Shown here: piece by piece, positions 1-13,290 of the stretch
How positions within the stretch are numbered: the stretch's first letter is position 1
Layout of the letters: each line of letters begins with the position of its first letter
DNA from: Hippophae tibetana
Lineage: Eukaryota; Streptophyta; Magnoliopsida; Rosales; Elaeagnaceae
Length of the DNA stretch: 64,000 nucleotides
Direction of reading: 5' to 3'
Assembly: GCA_037013495.1 (NCBI GenBank)
Contig: CM072811.1
Location: 10,731,190 to 10,795,189, forward strand
The notes under the pieces: model-generated
The model's database searches: none
The model's input: only the letters and a program-made list of their open reading frames with translations
What the model was told of the DNA's origin: nothing
Translations under genes and position numbers: made by a program

Positions 1-3000
1 TGTATTAACATTTTGAGACAAATATGGGGTTACGTGAAACAAATTCAAAGAGAAAAAAAAATTAAAACTCACCTTATTATTATATATATGTACAATTTAT
101 ACATGGTTCCTTTTCCTTAAAACATATATATCTGGAAAATAAAAAGTAGAGATAAATAAAATAAATAATAAAAATAAATAGTACAAACTTTACACTATGA
201 CCCAATATCCTTGTCAGAATTGGTTTAATATAGAACAAAAATTTAGGAAATACTTTCCGAAGAAGTCATTTGTATTAAATTCATCCCTAAAAAGTGATTT
301 CAAAATTTATTTAATGAATTTAATTGATATGTAAAAATAATATTTTATTTCGTTATATAATCCTTTAATTTGATTCCTTTCGTGAGATTAATATTATGCA
401 CTATTTTTAGGCTTTTTCAACTTTATACATTTCCCAAACAATTATTTCATTTATATACAAAAGCTGAATTGTTTTAGATTTTTGAATTAATATTTCAACC
501 AATAGGATTATTGTTTTTGAGTTTATGCTTTGTGAGATTAGAGTCTAAACGAATTCAAATTCTTAATACTATGATTTAATAAATTTAATATTGATAGATT
601 ATTTATTAAAATCGGAATGTAATTTGCAACTAATTATTTTAGTAAATCCTAAATATGTCGAATATTAAAATAACTTATTTTATATATTTTTTGTTGTATT
701 CTTAAACGACATTAAAAAGAATGAGATGTTTTAGATTTTTTATATCTTATGTTTGTCATTCATATTTTTCTTTATTTTAAAACTTTGTTTCTTGTTTATT
801 TGTATTAACATTTTGAGACAAATATGGGGTTACGTGAAACAAATTGAAAGAGAAAACACAAATTAAAACTCTCCTTATTATTATATCTATGTATAATTTG
901 TATATGGTTCCTTTTGTTTAAAAAATATATATCTCGAAAATAAAAAATAGAGATAAATAAAATAAATAATAAAAATGAATAGTACAAACTTTATACTATG
1001 ACCCAATATCCTAGTCAGAATTGGTTTAATACAGAACAAAAATTTAGGAAATACTTTCCGAAGAAGACATTTGCATTAAATTCATCCTTAAAAATTATTT
1101 CAAAATTTAATTGATGTGTAAAAATAATATTTTATTTCTTTATAAAATCCTTTAATTTGATTTCTTTCGTGAGATTAATATTATGCATTATTTTTAGCCG
1201 TTTTCATCTTTATACATATGCCAAACTATTGTTTCATTTATATACAAAAGCTCAATTCTTTAAGATTTTTGAATTAATATTTGAACCAATAGGATTATTG
1301 TATTTGAGTTTATGCTTTGTGAGATTAGAGTCTAAGCGAATTCAAATTCTTAATACTATGATTTAATAAATTTAATATTGATAGATTATTTATTAAAATT
1401 GGAAAGTAATTTGCAACTAATTATTTTAGTAAATCCTAAATATGTCGAATATTAAAATAACTTATTTTATATATTTTTTGTTGTATTCTTAAACGACATT
1501 AAAAAGAATGAGATGTTTTAGATTTTTTATATCTTATCTTTGTCATTAATATTTTTTCTTTATTTTAAAACTTTGTTTCTTGTTTATTTGTATTAACATT
1601 TTGAGACAAATATGGGGTTACGTGAAACAAATTCAAAGAGAAAACAAAAATTAAAACTCACCTTATTATTATATATATGTACAATTTATACATGGTTCCT
1701 TTTCCTTAAAACATATATATCTGGAAAATAAAAAGTAGAGATAAATAAAATAAATAATAAAAATAAATAGTACAAACTTTACACTATGACCCAATATCCT
1801 TGTCAGAATTGGTTTAATATAGAACAAAAATTTAGGAAATACTTTCCGAAGAAGTCATTTGTATTAAATTCATCCCTAAAAAGTGATTTCAAAATTTATT
1901 TAATGAATTTAATTGATATGTAAAAATAATATTTTATTTCGTTATATAATCCTTTAATTTGATTCCTTTCGTGAGATTAATATTATGCACTATTTTTAGG
2001 CTTTTTCAACTTTATACATTTCCCAAACAATTATTTCATTTATATACAAAAGCTGAATTGTTTTAGATTTTTGAATTAATATTTCAACCAATAGGATTAT
2101 TGTTTTTGAGTTTATGCTTTGTGAGATTAGAGTCTAAACGAATTCAAATTCTTAATACTATGATTTAATAAATTTAATATTGATAGATTATTTATTAAAA
2201 TCGGAATGTAATTTGCAACTAATTATTTTAGTAAATCCTAAATATGTCGAATATTAAAATAACTTATTTTATATATTTTTTGTTGTATTCTTAAACGAAA
2301 TTAAAAAGAATGAGATGTTTTAGATTTTTTATATCTTATGTTTGTCATTCATATTTTTCTTTATTTTAAAACTTTGTTTCTTGTTTATTTGTATTAACAT
2401 TTTGAGACAAATATGGGGTTACGTGAAACAAATTCAAAGAGAAAACACAAATTAAAACTCTCATTATTATATCTATGTACAATTTGTATATGGTTCCTTT
2501 TGTTTAAAAAATATATATCTCGAAAATAAAAAATAGAGATAAATAAAATAAATAATAAAAATGAATAGTACAAACTTTATACTATGACCCAATATCCTAG
2601 TCAGAATTGGTTTAATACAGAACAAAAATTTAGGAAATACTTTCCGAAGAAGACATTTGCATTAAATTCATCCTTAAAAATTATTTCAAAATTTAATTGA
2701 TGTGTAAAAATAATATTTTATTTCTTTATAAAATCCTTTAATTTGATTTCTTTCGTGAGATTAATATTATGCATTATTTTTAGCCGTTTTCATCTTTATA
2801 CATATGCCAAACTATTGTTTCATTTATATACAAAAGCTCAATTCTTTAAGATTTTTGAATTAATATTTGAACCAATAGGATTATTGTATTTGAGTTTATG
2901 CTTTGTGAGATTAGAGTCTAAGCGAATTCAAATTCTTAATACTATGATTTAATAAATTTAATATTGATAGATTATTTATTAAAATTGGAAAGTAATTTGC

Positions 3001-4758
3001 AACTAATTATTTTAGTAAATCCTAAATATGTCGAATATTAAAATAACTTATTTTATATATTTTTTGTTGTATTCTTAAACGACATTAAAAAGAATGAGAT
3101 GTTTTAGATTTTTTATATCTTATCTTTGTCATTAATATTTTTTCTTTATTTTAAAACTTTGTTTCTTGTTTATTTGTATTAACATTTTGAGACAAATATG
3201 GGGTTACGTGAAACAAATTCAAAGAGAAAACAAAAATTAAAACTCACCTTATTATTATATATATGTACAATTTATACATGGTTCCTTTTCCTTAAAACAT
3301 ATATATCTGGAAAATAAAAAGTAGAGATAAATAAAATAAATAATAAAAATAAATAGTACAAACTTTACACTATGACCCAATATCCTTGTCAGAATTGGTT
3401 TAATATAGAACAAAAATTTAGGAAATACTTTCCGAAGAAGTCATTTGTATTAAATTCATCCCTAAAAAGTGATTTCAAAATTTATTTAATGAATTTAATT
3501 GATATGTAAAAATAATATTTTATTTCGTTATATAATCCTTTAATTTGATTCCTTTCGTGAGATTAATATTATGCACTATTTTTAGGCTTTTTCAACTTTA
3601 TACATTTCCCAAACAATTATTTCATTTATATACAAAAGCTGAATTGTTTTAGATTTTTGAATTAATATTTCAACCAATAGGATTATTGTTTTTGAGTTTA
3701 TGCTTTGTGAGATTAGAGTCTAAACGAATTCAAATTCTTAATACTATGATTTAATAAATTTAATATTGATAGATTATTTATTAAAATCGGAATGTAATTT
3801 GCAACTAATTATTTTAGTAAATCCTAAATATGTCGAATATTAAAATAACTTATTTTATATATTTTTTGTTGTATTCTTAAACGAAATTAAAAAGAATGAG
3901 ATGTTTTAGATTTTTTATATCTTATGTTTGTCATTCATATTTTTCTTTATTTTAAAACTTTGTTTCTTGTTTATTTGTATTAACATTTTGAGACAAATAT
4001 GGGGTTACGTGAAACAAATTCAAAGAGAAAACACAAATTAAAACTCTCATTATTATATCTATGTACAATTTGTATATGGTTCCTTTTGTTTAAAAAATAT
4101 ATATCTCGAAAATAAAAAATAGAGATAAATAAAATAAATAATAAAAATGAATAGTACAAACTTTATACTATGACCCAATATCCTAGTCAGAATTGGTTTA
4201 ATACAGAACAAAAATTTAGGAAATACTTTCCGAAGAAGACATTTGCATTAAATTCATCCTTAAAAATTATTTCAAAATTTAATTGATGTGTAAAAATAAT
4301 ATTTTATTTCTTTATAAAATCCTTTAATTTAATTCCTTTCGTGAGATTAATATTATGCACTATTTTTAGCCGTTTTCATCTTTATACATATGCCAAACTA
4401 TTGTTTCATTTATATACAAAAGCTCAATTCTTTGAGATTTTTGAATTAATATTTGAACCAATAGGATTATTGTATTTGAGTTTATTCTTTGTGAGATTAG
4501 AGTCTAAGCGAATTCAAATTCTTAATACTATGATTTAATAAATTTAATATTGATAGATTATTTATTAAAATTGGAAAGTAATTTGGAACTAATTATTTTA
4601 GTAAATCCTAAATATGTCGAAAATTAAAATAACTTATTTTATATATTTTTTGTTGTATTCATAAACGACATTAAAAAGAATGAGATGTTTTAGATTTTTT
4701 ATATCTTATCTTTCTCATTCATATTTTTCTTTATTTAAAACTTTGTTTCTTGTTTATT
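1..4758 (+). repeat. A-B dimer higher-order repeat, ~1586 bp, three copies
   Basis: Dimers start at 1, 1589 and 3175 (lengths 1588, 1586, 1584). Copies 2 and 3 are almost identical: both share the C-to-A change giving ACGAAATT in the A half, and both read CTCTCATTATTATATC in the B half, where copy 1 has CTCTCCTTATTATTATATC. This block is its own local amplification: its A monomers carry TGTACAATTTATACATGG, not seen in the main dimer block, so the 17-bp dyad is broken in both halves here. The block begins before the window, so its full copy number is unknown. Confidence 0.9.
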
Positions 4759-7700
4759 TGTATTAACATTTTGAGACAAATATGGGGTTACGTGAAACAA
4801 ATTCAAAGAGAAAACACAAATTAAAACTCACCTTATTATTATATCTATGTACAATTTGTATATGGTTCCTTTTGTTTAAAAAATATATATCTCGAAAATA
4901 AAAAGTAGAGATAAATAAAATAAATAATAAAAATGAATAGTACAAACTTAATACTATGACCCAATATCCTAGTCAGAATTGGTTTAATATAGAACAAAAA
5001 TTTAGGAAATACTTTCCGAAGAAGTCATTTGCATTAAATTCATCCTTAAAAATTGATTTCAAAATTTAATTGATGTGTAAAAATAATATTTTATTTCTTT
5101 ATAAAATCCGTTAATTTGATTCCTTTCGTGAGATTAATATTATGCACTATTTTTAGCCGTTTTCATCTTTATACATATGCCAAACTATTGTTTCATTTAT
5201 ATACAAAAGCTCAATTCTTTTAGATTTTTGAATTAATATTTGAACCAATAGGATTATTGTATTTGAGTTTATGCTTTGTGAGATTAGAGTCTAAGCGAAT
5301 TCAAATTCTTAATACTATGATTTAATAAATTTAATATTGATAGATTATTTATTAAAATTGGAAAGTAATTTGCAACTAATTATTTTAGTAAATCCTAAAT
5401 ATGTCGAATATTAAAATAACTTATTTTATATATTTTTTGTTGTATTCTTAAACGACATTAAAAAGAATGAGATGTTTTAGATTTTTTATATCTTATGTTT
5501 GTCATTCATATTTTTCTTTATTTTAAAACATTGTTTCTTGTTTATTTCTATTAACATTTTGAGACAAATATGGGGTTACGTGAAACAAATTCAAAGAGAA
5601 AACACAAATTAAAAGTCACCTTATTATTATATATATGTACAATTTGTACATGGTTCCTTTTCCTTAAAAAATATATATCTGAAAATAAAAAGTAGAGCTA
5701 AATAAAATAAATAATAAAAATGAATAGTACAAACTTTATACTATGACCCCAATATCCTTGTTAGAATTGGTTTAATATAGAACAAAAATTTAGGAAATAC
5801 TTTCCGAAGAAGTCATTTGCATTAAATTCATCCTTAAAAAGTGATTTCTAAATTTATTTGATAAATTTAATTGATGTGTATAAATAATATTTTGTTTCTT
5901 TATAAAATCCTTTAATTTGATTCCTTTCGTGAGATTAATGTTATGCACTATTTTTAGCCGTTTTCATCTTTATACATATGCCAAACTATTGTTTCATTTA
6001 TATACAAAAGCTCAATTCTTTTAGATTTTTGAATTAATATTTGAACCAATAGGATTATTGTATTTGAGTTTATGCTTTGTGAGATTAGAGTCTAAGCGAA
6101 TTCAAATTCTTAATACTATGATTTAATAAATTTAATATTGATAGATTATTTATTAAAATCGGAAAGTAATTTGCAACTAATTATTTTAGTAAATCCTAAA
6201 TATGTCGAATATTAAAATAACTTATTTTATATATTTTTTGTTGTATTCTTAAACGACATTAAAAAGAATGAGATGTTTTAGATTTTTTATATCTTATGTT
6301 TGTCATTCATATTTTTCTTTATTTTAAAACTTTGTTTCTTGTTTATTTATATTAACATTTTGAGACAAATATGGGGTTACGTGAAACAAATTCAAAGAGA
6401 AAACACAAATTAAAACTCACCTTATTATTATATCTATGTACAATTTGTATATGGTTCCTTTTGTTTAAAAAATATATATCTCGAAAATAAAAAGTAGAGA
6501 TAAATAAAATAAATAATAAAAATGAATAGTACAAAGTTTATACTATGACCCAATATCCTAGTCAGAATTGGTTTAATATAGAACAAAAATTTAGGAAATA
6601 CTTTCCGAAGAAGTTATTTGCATTAAATTCATCCTTAAAAATTATTTCAAAATTTAATTGATGTGTAAAAATAATATTTTATTTCTTTATAAAATCCTTT
6701 AATTTGATTCCTTTCGTGAGATTAATATTATGCACTATTTTAGCCGTTGTCATCTTTATACATATGCCAAACTATTGTTTCATTTATATACAAAAGCTCA
6801 ATTCTTTTAGATTTTTGAATTAATATTTGAACCAATAGGATTATTGTATTTGAGTTTATGCTTTGTGAGATTAGAGTCTAAGCGAATTCAAATTCTTAAT
6901 ACTATGATTTAATAAATTTAATATTGATAGATTATTTATTAAAATCGGAAAGTAATTTGCAACTAATTATTTTAGTAAATCCTAAATATGTCGAATATTA
7001 AAATAACTTATTTTATATTTTTTTTGTTGTATTCTTAAACGACATTAAAAAGAATGAGATGTTTTAGATTTTTTATATCTTATGTTTGTCATTCATATTT
7101 TTTTTTATTTTAAAACATTGTTTCTTGTTTATTTGTATTAACATTTTGAGACAAATATGGGGTTACGTGAGAGAAATTCAAAGAGAAAACACAAATTAAA
7201 ACTCACATTATTATTATATATATGTACAATTTGTACATGGTTCCTTTTCCTTAAAACGTATATATCTGAAAAATAAAAAGTAGAGCTAAATAAAATAAAT
7301 AATAAAAATGAATAGTACAAACTTTATACTATGACCCAATATCCTTGTCAAAATTGGTTTAATATAGAACAAAAATTTAGGAAATACTTTCCGAAGAAGT
7401 CATTTGTATTAAATTCATCCCTAAAAAGTGATTTCAAAAATTTATTTAATGAATTTAATTGATATGTAAAAATAATATTTTATTTCGTTATATAATCCGT
7501 TAATTTGATTTCTTTCGTGAGATTAATATTATGCACTATTTTTAGCCGTTTTCATCTTTATACATATGCCAAACTATTGTTTCATTTATATACAAAAGCT
7601 CAATTCTTTTAGATTTTTGAATTAATATTTGAACCAATAGGATTATTGTATTTTGAGTTTATGCTTTGTGAGATTAGAGTCTAAGCGAATTCAAATTCTT

Positions 7701-8149
7701 AATACTATGATTTAATAAATTTAATATTGATAGATTATTTATTAAAATTGGAAAGTAATTTGCAACTAATTATTTTAGTAAATCCTAAATATGTCGAATA
7801 TTAAAATAACTTATTTTATATATTTTTTGTTGTATTCTTAAACGACATTAAAAAGAATGAGATGTTTTAGATTTTTTATATCTTATGTTTGTCATTCATA
7901 TTTTTCTTTATTTTAAAAACATTGTTTCTTGTTTTTTTCTATTAACATTTTGAGACAAATATGGGGTTACGTGAAACAAATTCAAAGAGAAAACACAAAT
8001 TAAAACTAACCTTATTATTATATATATGTACAATTTGTACATGGTTCCTTTTCCTTAAAAAATATATACCTGGAAAATAAAAAGTAGAGCTAAATAAAAT
8101 AAATAATAAAAATGAATAGTACAAACTTTATACTATGACCCAATATCCT

Positions 8150-10105
8150 TGTCAGATTTGGTTAATATAGAACAAAAATTTAGGAAATACTTTCCGAAGA
8201 AGTCATTTGCATTAAATTCATCCTTAAAAAGTGATTTCTATATTTATTTGATAAATTTAATTGATGTGTATAAATAATATTTTGTTTCTTTATAAAATCC
8301 TTTAATTTGATTCCTTTTGTGAGATTAATGTTATGCACTATTTTTAGCCGTTTTCATCTTTATACATATGCCAAACTATTGTTTCATTATATACAAAAGC
8401 TCAATTCTTTTTGATTTTTGAATTAATATTTGAACCAATAGGATTATTGTATTTGAGTTTATTCTTTGTGAGATTAGAGTCTAAGCGAATTCAAATTCTT
8501 AATACTATGATTTAATAAATTTAATATTGATAGATTATTTATTAAAATTGGAAAGTAATTTGCAACTAATTATTTTAGTAAATCCTAAATATGTCGAATA
8601 TTAAAATAACTTATTTTATATTTTTTTTGTTGTATTCTTAAACGACATTAAAAAGAATGAGATGTTTTAGATTTTTTATATCATATGTTTGTCATTCATA
8701 TTTTTCTTTATTTTAAAACATTGTTTCTTGTTTTTTTCTATTAACATTTTGAGACAAATATGGGGTTACGTGAAACAAATTCAAAGAGAAAACACAAATT
8801 AAAACTCACCTTATTATTATATATATGTACAATTTGTACATGGTTCCTTTTCCTTAAAACATATATCTCTGGAAAATAAAAAGTAGAGATAAATAAAATA
8901 AATAATAAAAATGAATAGTACAAAATTTATACTATGACCCAATATCCTTGTCAGAATTGGTTTAATATAGAATAAAAATTTAGGAAATACTTTCCGAAGA
9001 AGTCATTTGTATTAAATTCATCCCTAAAAAGTGATTTCAAAATTTATTTAATGAATTTAATTGATATGTAAAAATAATATTTTATTTCGTTATATAATCC
9101 TTTAATTTCATTCCTTTCGTGAGATTAATATTATGCACTATTTTTAAGCTTTTTCAACTTTATACATTTCCCAAATAATTATTTCATTTATATACAAAAG
9201 CTCAATTGTTTTAGATTTTTGAATTAATATTTGAACCAATAGGATTATTGTTTTTGAGTTTATGCTTTGTGAGATTAGAGTCTAAACGAATTCCAATTCT
9301 TAATACTATGATTTAATAAATTTAATATTGATAGATTATTTATTAAAATCGGAATGTAATTTGCAACTAATTATTTTAGTAAATACTAAATATGTTGAAT
9401 ATTAAATTAACTTATTTTATATATTTTTTTTGTTGTATTCATAAACGACATTAAAAAGAATGAGATGTTTTAGATTTTTTATATCTTATCTTTGTCATTC
9501 ATATTTTTCTTTTTTCTAAAACTTTATTTCTTGTTTATTTGTGTTAACATTTTGAGACAAATATGGGGTTACGTGCAACAAATTGAAAGAGAAAACACAA
9601 ATTAAAACTCACCTTATTATTATATATATGTACAATTTGTATATGGTTCCTTTTGCTTAAAAAATATATATCTCGAAAATAAAAAGTAGAGATAAATAGA
9701 ATAAATAATAAAAATGAATAGTACAAACTTTATACTATGACCCAATATCCTAGTCAGAATTGGTTTAATATAGAACAAAAATTTAGGAAATACTTTCCGA
9801 AGAAGTCATTTGCATTAAATTCATCCTTAAAAATTGATTTCAAAATTTAATTGATGTGTAAAAATAATATTTTATTTCTTTATAAAATCCGTTAATTTGA
9901 TTCCTTTCGTGAGATTAATATTATGCACTATTTTTAGCCGTTTTCATCTTTATACATATGCCAAACTATTGTTTCATTTATATACAAAAGCTCAATTCTT
10001 TTAGATTTTTGAATTAATATTTGAACCAATAGGATTATTGTATTTGAGTTTATGCTTTGTGAGATTAGAGTCTAAGCGAATTCAAATTCTTAATACTATG
10101 ATTTA
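8150..10105 (+). repeat. Copy 1 of a ~3.18-kb-spaced duplication (C-A-B segment)
   Basis: This stretch pairs with 11333-13290. Both carry CAGATTTGG, then TTTCTATATTTATTTG in the C monomer, CATATATCTCTGG and CGAATTCCAATTC in the A monomer, and GTGCAACAAATTGAAAG plus AAAATCCGTTAATTTG in the B monomer. Spacing of about 3183 bp equals four monomers, so one unequal exchange at that period explains it. Ends are approximate, placed where shared private variants stop. Confidence 0.75.
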
Positions 10106-11332
10106 ATATTGATAGATTATTTATTAAAATTGGAAAGTAATTTGCAACTAATTATTTTAGTAAATCCTAAATATGTCGAATATTAAAATAACTTATTTTA
10201 TATATTTTTTGTTGTATTCTTAAACGACATTAAAAAGAATGAGATGTTTTAGATTTTTTATATCTTATGTTTGTCATTCATATTTTTCTTTATTTTAAAA
10301 CATTGTTTCTTGTATATTTCTATTAACATTTTGAGACAAATATGGGGTTACGTGAAACAAATTCAAAGAGAAAACACAAATTAAAACTCACCTTATTATT
10401 ATATATATGTACAATTTGTACATGGTTCCTTTTCCTTAAAAAATATATATCTGGAAAATAAAAAGTAGAGCTAAATAAAATAAATAATAAAAATGAATAG
10501 TACAAACTTTATACTATGACCCAATATCCTTGTCAGAATTGGTTTAATATAGAACAAAAATTTAGGAAATACTTTCCGAAAAGGTCATTTGCATTAAATT
10601 CATCCTTAAAAAGTGATTTCTAAATTTATTTGATAAATTTAATTGATGTGTATAAATAATATTTTGTTTCTTTATAAAATCCTTTAATTTGATTACTTTC
10701 GTGAGATTAATGTTATGCACTATTTTTAGCCGTTTTCATCTTTATACTTATGCCAAACTATTGTTTCATTTATATACAAAAGCTCAATTCTTTTAGATTT
10801 TTGAATTAATATTTGAACCAATAGGATTATTGTATTTGAGTTTATGCTTTGTGAGATTAGAGTCTAAACGAATTGAAATTCTTAATACTATGATTTAATA
10901 AATTTAATATTGATAGATTATTTATTAAAATCGGAAAGTAACTTGCAACTAATTATTTTAGTAAATCCTAAATATGTCGAATATTAAATTAACTTATTTT
11001 ATATATTTTTGTTGTATTCATAAACGACATTAAAAAGAATGAGATGTTTTAGATTTTTTATATCTTATCTTTGTCATTCATATTTTTCTTTTTTTTTAAA
11101 CTTTATTTCTTGTTTATTTGTGTTAACATTTTGAGACAAATATGGGGTTACGTGAAAGAAATTCAAAGAGAAAACACAAATTAAAACTCACCTTATTATT
11201 ATATATATATACAATTTGTACATGGTTCCTTTTCCTTAAAAAATATATATCTGGAAAATAAAAAGTAGAGATAAATAAAATAAATAATAAAAATGAATAG
11301 TACAAACTTTATACTATGACCCAATATCCTTG

Positions 11333-13290
11333 TCAGATTTGGTTTAATATAGAACAAAAATTTAGGAAATACTTTCCGAAGAAGTCATTTGCATTAAATT
11401 CATCCTTAAAAAGTGATTTCTATATTTATTTGATAAATTTAATTGATGTGTATAAATAATATTTTGTTTCTTTATAAAATCCTTTAATTTGATTCCTTTT
11501 GTGAGATTAATGTTATGCACTATTTTTAGCCGTTTTCATCTTTATACATATGCCAAACTATTGTTTCATTTATATACAAAAGCTCAATTCTTTTTGATTT
11601 TTGAATTAATATTTGAACCAATAGGATTATTGTATTTGAGTTTATTCTTTGTGAGATTAGAGTCTAAGCGAATTCAAATTCTTAATACTATGATTTAATA
11701 AATTTAATATTGATAGATTATTTATTAAAATTGGAAAGTAATTTGCAACTAATTATTTTAGTAAATCCTAAATATGTCGAATATTAAAATAACTTATTTT
11801 ATATATTTTTTGTTGTATTCTTAAACGACATTAAAAAGAATGAGATGTTTTAGATTTTTTATATCTTATGTTTGTCATTCATATTTTTCTTTATTTTAAA
11901 ACATTGTTTCTTGTTTTTTTTCTATTAACATTTTGAGACAAATATGGGGGTTACGTGAAACAAATTCAAAGAGAAAAACACAAATTAAAACTCACCTTAT
12001 TATTATATATATGTACAATTTGTACATGGTTCCTTTTCCTTAAAACATATATCTCTGGAAAATAAAAAGTAGAGATAAATAAAATAAATAATAAAAATGA
12101 ATAGTACAAAATTTATACTATGACCCAATATCCTTGTCAGAATTGGTTTAATATAGAACAAAAATTTAGGAAATACTTTCCGAAGAAGTCATTTGTATTA
12201 AATTCATCCCTAAAAAGTGATTTCAAAATTTATTTAATGAATTTAATTGATATGTAAAAATAATATTTTATTTCGTTATATAATCCTTTAATTTGATTCC
12301 TTTCGTGAGATTAATATTATGCACTATTTTTAAGCTTTTTCAACTTTATACATTTCCCAAACAATTATTTCATTTATATACAAAAGCTCAATTGTTTTAG
12401 ATTTTTGAATTAATATTTGAACCAATAGGATTATTGTTTTTGAGTTTATGCTTTGTGAGATTAGAGTCTAAACGAATTCCAATTCTTAATACTATGATTT
12501 AATAAATTTAATATTGATAGATTATTTATTAAAATCGGAATGTAATTTGCAACTAATTATTTTAGTAAATACTAAATATGTTGAATATTAAATTAACTTA
12601 TTTTATATATTTTTTTGTTGTATTCATAAACGACATTAAAAAGAATGAGATGTTTTAGATTTTTTATATCTTATCTTTGTCATTCATATTTTTCTTTTTT
12701 CTAAAACTTTATTTCTTGTTTATTTGTGTTAACATTTTGAGACAAATATGGGGTTACGTGCAACAAATTGAAAGAGAAAACACAAATTAAAACTCACCTT
12801 ATTATTATATATATGTACAATTTGTATATGGTTCCTTTTGCTTAAAAAATATATATCTCGAAAATAAAAAAGTAGAGATAAATAAAATAAATAATAAAAA
12901 TGAATAGTACAAACTTTATACTATGACCCAATATCCTAGTCAGAATTGGTTTAATATAGAACAAAAATTTAGGAAATACTTTCCGAAGAAGTCATTTGCA
13001 TTAAATTCATCCTTAAAAATTGATTTCAAAATTTAATTGATGTGTAAAAATAATATTTTATTTCTTTATAAAATCCGTTAATTTGATTCCTTTCGTGAGA
13101 TTAATATTATGCACTATTTTTAGCCGTTTTCATCTTTATACATATGCCAAACTATTGTTTCATTTATATACAAAAGCTCAATTCTTTTAGATTTTTGAAT
13201 TAATATTTGAACCAATAGGATTATTGTATTTGAGTTTATGCTTTGTGAGATTAGAGTCTAAGCGAATTCAAATTCTTAATACTATGATTT
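11333..13290 (+). repeat. Copy 2 of the ~3.18-kb-spaced duplication (C-A-B segment)
   Basis: Partner of 8150-10105 with the same private variants. The main differences are the 9-bp loss in copy 1 and single-base length changes in homopolymers, for example GAGAAAAACAC here. A further copy of the A part, with AAATACTAAATATGTTG and AATTAAC, follows at about 13790-14210, so this A variant was spread more than once. Confidence 0.75.

Noticed and set aside
805..987. Recurring ~60-codon open frame on the minus strand, present once in most left-array monomers (starts MYYSFLLF)
   Set aside because: The first codon is TTG (genomic CAA at 985-987), not ATG. The frame is broken in several monomers (those at 1, 1589 and 3175), and most differences between copies change the residue. 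It is hydrophobic and low-complexity as expected from AT-rich DNA. It recurs because the repeat recurs.
1165..1340. Possible internal sub-repeat: TTTCGTGAGATTA and TTTGTGAGATTA about 150 bp apart in each monomer
   Set aside because: Similarity is limited to 12-13 bp and does not extend to either side; not enough to infer an internal duplication.
1157..1366. Recurring 65-69-codon plus-strand frame (1157, 2743, 4341, 11489, 37732, 45662)
   Set aside because: It starts with TTG or GTG, is interrupted in most monomers, and shows no conserved domain or codon bias.
5080..5160. TATA-like (CTTTATAAAATCC) and CCAAT-like (GAACCAATAGGA) motifs in each monomer
   Set aside because: Such motifs are expected by chance in DNA this AT-rich, and there is no open frame or RNA gene downstream to support a promoter.
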